Source: an uncultured Bacteroidota bacterium (lineage in GTDB: Bacteria; Bacteroidota; Bacteroidia; UKL13-3). From it: 8,287 nucleotides of DNA. Position 1 is the stretch's first letter. Every line of letters starts with the position of its first letter. The stretch lies in the NCBI GenBank assembly GCA_903898215.1, contig CAIUEQ010000279.1, forward strand, positions 1-8,287. Direction: 5' to 3'. Under the pieces are notes generated by a model, which was given only the letters and a program-made list of their open reading frames with translations, searched no databases and was not told the DNA's origin. The translations under genes and the position numbers were made by a program. This document shows, in pieces, positions 6,516 through 8,287 of the stretch.

Positions 6516-6547
6516 AATAACTTAATAATTCAATAACTCAATAACTC
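6516..6547. repeat. Tandem octamer overlapping the sua5 stop codon
   Basis: Four head-to-tail octamers with consensus AATAA(C/T)T(C/T): AATAACTT, AATAATTC, AATAACTC, AATAACTC. The last two run across the end of the sua5 reading frame and supply its stop codon and final residues. Eight is not a multiple of three, so gain or loss of a unit would change the C-terminus. Confidence 0.7.
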
Positions 6548-7518
6548 TCCTCTACACTTGCACGTTTAAGCCTGTCGTTGATGGCTCTTCCTAAACCTTC
6601 ATCGGGAAATTTTTCGGCAAGGATTACATCAATATTCAGTTTGTCAATTTCGCGCATGGCCGAAAATAATTTCTGTGCTGCTTCGTCTAAGTTTTTATTT
6701 TTTGAAAGTATAAATTGATGCTCTTCTAAAACTGAATCATATTTTTTATGAAAAGAAATGATGCCAATTTTATTTGAAGAATATGCTGAAATATTTTTTT
6801 CTACATCACCAAAAATCAATCGGTGTGTTGTTGCATAATGACGAGATAACATTCCGGGAGCAATAGGTTTTGACTGTGAGCCGTGAACTGTTAACGGTGA
6901 ACTAAAAACAGTATTCACTTTCCCAATAACAGACTCAATTGCTTCAAGTGATAATCCACCAAAACGCAAAATAGTTGGAACATCATCCATAAAAGAAATA
7001 ATGGTTGACTCAACTCCAACTTTACATTCGCCACCATCTAAAATATAAGAAATTTTATTTCCGAGTTGTTCTTCAACGTGCATCGCATTTGTAGGCGAAA
7101 CATACCCGCTCGGATTTGCACTTGGTGCTGCAAGTGGAAAATTTAATTCTTTAAGCAAAGCTAACGCTAAAGGATGGTTAGGAATTCTTACAGCAACAGC
7201 ATCATTTCCTGCAGTAATGATATCAGGAATCAGTGAACTTTTTTTGATAACATAAGTTAATGGTCCCGGAGAAAATTGTGCAGCAAGTTGTAACATTTTT
7301 TCCGGTAAAATCAATCCCCAACTTTTTAGTTTTTCAATTGAATCGGTATGAATAATTAAGGGGTTAAACTGAGGGCGATCTTTTACTTTATAAATTTTTG
7401 TTACAGCAGTTATGTCAAAAGCATTTGCAGCCAAACCATAAACTGTTTCGGTTGGGATGGCTACAAGTTCACCTTGCTTTAAAAAATTTATTGCAGTATT
7501 TAAATCGGTACCAATCAT
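6538..7518 (-). CDS. tsaC: Threonylcarbamoyl-AMP synthase, Sua5 type
   Basis: This 326-residue cytoplasmic enzyme makes threonylcarbamoyl-AMP from threonine, bicarbonate and ATP, the first step of the t6A modification at position 37 of ANN-decoding tRNAs. The YrdC domain fills about 1-200, with PTETVYGL (22-29), the KVKDRP basic loop (Lys46, Arg48), APSANPSG (131-138) and ESTII (170-174). The Sua5 linker SKPIAPGMLSRHYA (216-229) follows, then the C-terminal Sua5 domain ending in GLGRAINDRLKRAS (308-321). Length fits the two-domain Sua5 form, not the short TsaC form. The start is the ATG at 7516-7518. The frame stays open upstream to a TTG at 7585-7587, but those residues are AT-rich filler with no family resemblance. 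It lies 117 bases downstream of the sigma-54 regulator gene on the same strand and may share its transcript, as no -7 box is seen between them. Confidence 0.93.
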   Translation of the reverse strand: MIGTDLNTAINFLKQGELVAIPTETVYGLAANAFDITAVTKIYKVKDRPQFNPLIIHTDSIEKLKSWGLILPEKMLQLAAQFSPGPLTYVIKKSSLIPDIITAGNDAVAVRIPNHPLALALLKELNFPLAAPSANPSGYVSPTNAMHVEEQLGNKISYILDGGECKVGVESTIISFMDDVPTILRFGGLSLEAIESVIGKVNTVFSSPLTVHGSQSKPIAPGMLSRHYATTHRLIFGDVEKNISAYSSNKIGIISFHKKYDSVLEEHQFILSKNKNLDEAAQKLFSAMREIDKLNIDVILAEKFPDEGLGRAINDRLKRASVEESY

Positions 7519-7584
7519 TTGATTCGTTAATTTGATGATGAGATAATTTGAAAATGAAATTATGTAAAGTGATTTATTGATGAA

Positions 7585-7630
7585 CAATTAAATCATCTAA
7601 AAATTATCAAATCGTCTAATCATCAAATAG
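7585..7630. repeat. Degenerate AT-rich repeat between the regulator gene and sua5
   Basis: AAATCATCTAA (7590-7600) recurs as AAATCGTCTAA (7609-7619), a 19-base period, with further ATCATC and ATTATC words between and after. It fills most of the short spacer between the two minus-strand genes. I see no promoter box or hairpin in it. Confidence 0.5.
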
Positions 7631-7635
7631 AAATA

Positions 7636-8287
7636 TTACTCGCTGAGCGTGCTGCTCATATCGCCTCTTCGTAAATTATATTTTTCAATTTTATTATAGA
7701 GATGACTTCTTTGAATATCAATTTCTAATGCTGTTTTGGCAACATTCCATCCATTCTTTTTAAGCTTTTCTTCTATAAAAATTTTCTCAACATGATCTTT
7801 AAATTCTTGCAGTGTATCAAACTTTTCAAACACACTTTTTTCAGTTGCTTGTTTATTTATCGGACTTGCAAAATTCAACACATCTTCTTCAGAAATTTTA
7901 TTGCCGCTTAAAATAACTAAGCGTTCAACAACATTTCTAAGTTCACGAATATTTCCACTCCAGTTTATCTTTTTTAATTCGTTGAATGCTCCGGGAGTAA
8001 ATCCTTTTCTTGTGATGGTATTGTCTTCACAAATTTCTTTTACAAATCTTTCGGCTAATAAAGGAATATCATCCTTACGTTCATTTAGTGAAGGAACATG
8101 AATTAATATCACACTTAAACGGTGGTATAAATCCATACGGAAATTTCCTTTTTCTATTTCCTTGTTCAGGTCTTTATTTGTTGCAGCAATCACGCGTACA
8201 TCAACATCAATATCTTTTTCACCACCAACGCGAGAGATTTTATTTTCCTGCAAAGCACGCAAAACTTTTGCCTGTGCCGACAAGCTC
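7636..8287 (-). CDS. Sigma-54-dependent transcriptional activator, Fis-type (5' end outside the window)
   Basis: Only the C-terminal 216 or so residues are in the window; the frame runs off the right edge. An in-frame TTG at 8281-8283 is not the start, because the sequence around it (SLSAQAKVLRALQE) is internal to the conserved AAA+ domain. Visible parts, numbered from that TTG: sensor I RVIAATNKDL (30-39), arginine-finger region FRMDLYHRL (48-56), VPSLNERKDDIPLLAERF (63-80), sensor II NWSGNIRELRN (107-117), and a C-terminal Fis-type helix-turn-helix (about 170-205, VAKTALEIDIQRSHLYNKI). The protein binds DNA upstream of sigma-54 promoters and uses ATP hydrolysis to open them. The GAFTGA loop, Walker A and any receiver or sensor domain lie outside the window, so whether it is a two-component response regulator cannot be told. 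Confidence 0.93.
   Translation of the reverse strand, partial: SLSAQAKVLRALQENKISRVGGEKDIDVDVRVIAATNKDLNKEIEKGNFRMDLYHRLSVILIHVPSLNERKDDIPLLAERFVKEICEDNTITRKGFTPGAFNELKKINWSGNIRELRNVVERLVILSGNKISEEDVLNFASPINKQATEKSVFEKFDTLQEFKDHVEKIFIEEKLKKNGWNVAKTALEIDIQRSHLYNKIEKYNLRRGDMSSTLSE

Larger units (their letters stand above)
5949..6537. other. Gene-free intergenic stretch with repeats
   Basis: This 589-base AT-rich interval between the ELWxxDGT gene and sua5 has no convincing gene or RNA gene. It holds a candidate minus-strand promoter with a nearby dyad (6032-6064), two occurrences of AGTCAATTA (5966-5974 and 6030-6038), a 6-base inverted repeat (TATCAA 6186-6191, TTGATA 6204-6209), the 74/73-base direct repeat listed separately, and a tandem octamer at its right end. 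A 31-codon open frame (6064-6159, plus strand) is probably chance. No GC-rich terminator is visible after sua5. Confidence 0.6.

Noticed and set aside
7519..7587. Longer Sua5 form starting at TTG 7587
   Set aside because: The extra 23 residues are AT-repeat derived and precede the normal YrdC N-terminus; the ATG at 7516-7518 fits the family.
7901..8101. Plus-strand open frame of 66 codons
   Set aside because: It is antisense to the conserved AAA+ domain of the sigma-54 regulator and shows no independent coding signal.
8281..8283. TTG as the start of the sigma-54 regulator
   Set aside because: It falls inside the conserved AAA+ domain, so the gene continues past the window end.
1..8287. A new defence, mobile or biosynthetic system
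   Set aside because: No integrase, transposase, nuclease, reverse transcriptase, restriction or synthase motif is visible; recognisable genes are metabolic, tRNA-modification, regulatory or T9SS cargo.

Overview
The window is AT-rich DNA from a member of the Bacteroidota. Two adjacent secreted proteins end in the type A C-terminal sorting domain of the type IX secretion system (T9SS), which is found essentially only in this phylum. Gene starts lack Shine-Dalgarno sequences, and two intergenic regions carry the TAnnTTTG -7 promoter box of the phylum. The genus cannot be told from this sequence.

Layout, left to right. Bases 1-259 hold no gene but a cluster of CCTTCGG-centred REP-like repeats. 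A minus-strand gene (260-2314) encodes a fused ADP-forming acyl-CoA (acetate-CoA) ligase. It diverges from a tight plus-strand pair: a small cysteine-rich probable lipoprotein (2489-2920) and a short P-loop ATPase related to polynucleotide kinase/N4BP2-like proteins (2923-3333), which starts at TTG two bases after the lipoprotein stop. A strong hairpin at 3339-3366 separates this pair from the converging minus-strand genes. Those are two tandem T9SS cargo proteins: 3396-4280, with a passenger of unknown function, and 4371-5948, an ELWxxDGT-repeat protein. A 589-base gene-free stretch (5949-6537) follows, with a possible promoter for the repeat protein and a 74/73-base direct repeat. Then come a Sua5-type threonylcarbamoyl-AMP synthase (6538-7518), which makes the tRNA t6A precursor, and the 3' part of a sigma-54-dependent activator gene (7636 to the window end), both on the minus strand.

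The genes do not form one obvious pathway. Acyl-CoA ligase, Sua5 and the sigma-54 regulator are core metabolic, tRNA-modification and regulatory functions. The two T9SS proteins are outer-membrane or secreted cargo whose sorting tails are 59% identical while their passengers look unrelated. I found no phage, transposon, CRISPR, toxin-antitoxin or defence system. The least ordinary signals are the dispersed-repeat structures between genes, the tandem octamer running into the sua5 stop codon, the shared sorting tails, and the undescribed lipoprotein/kinase-like pair.
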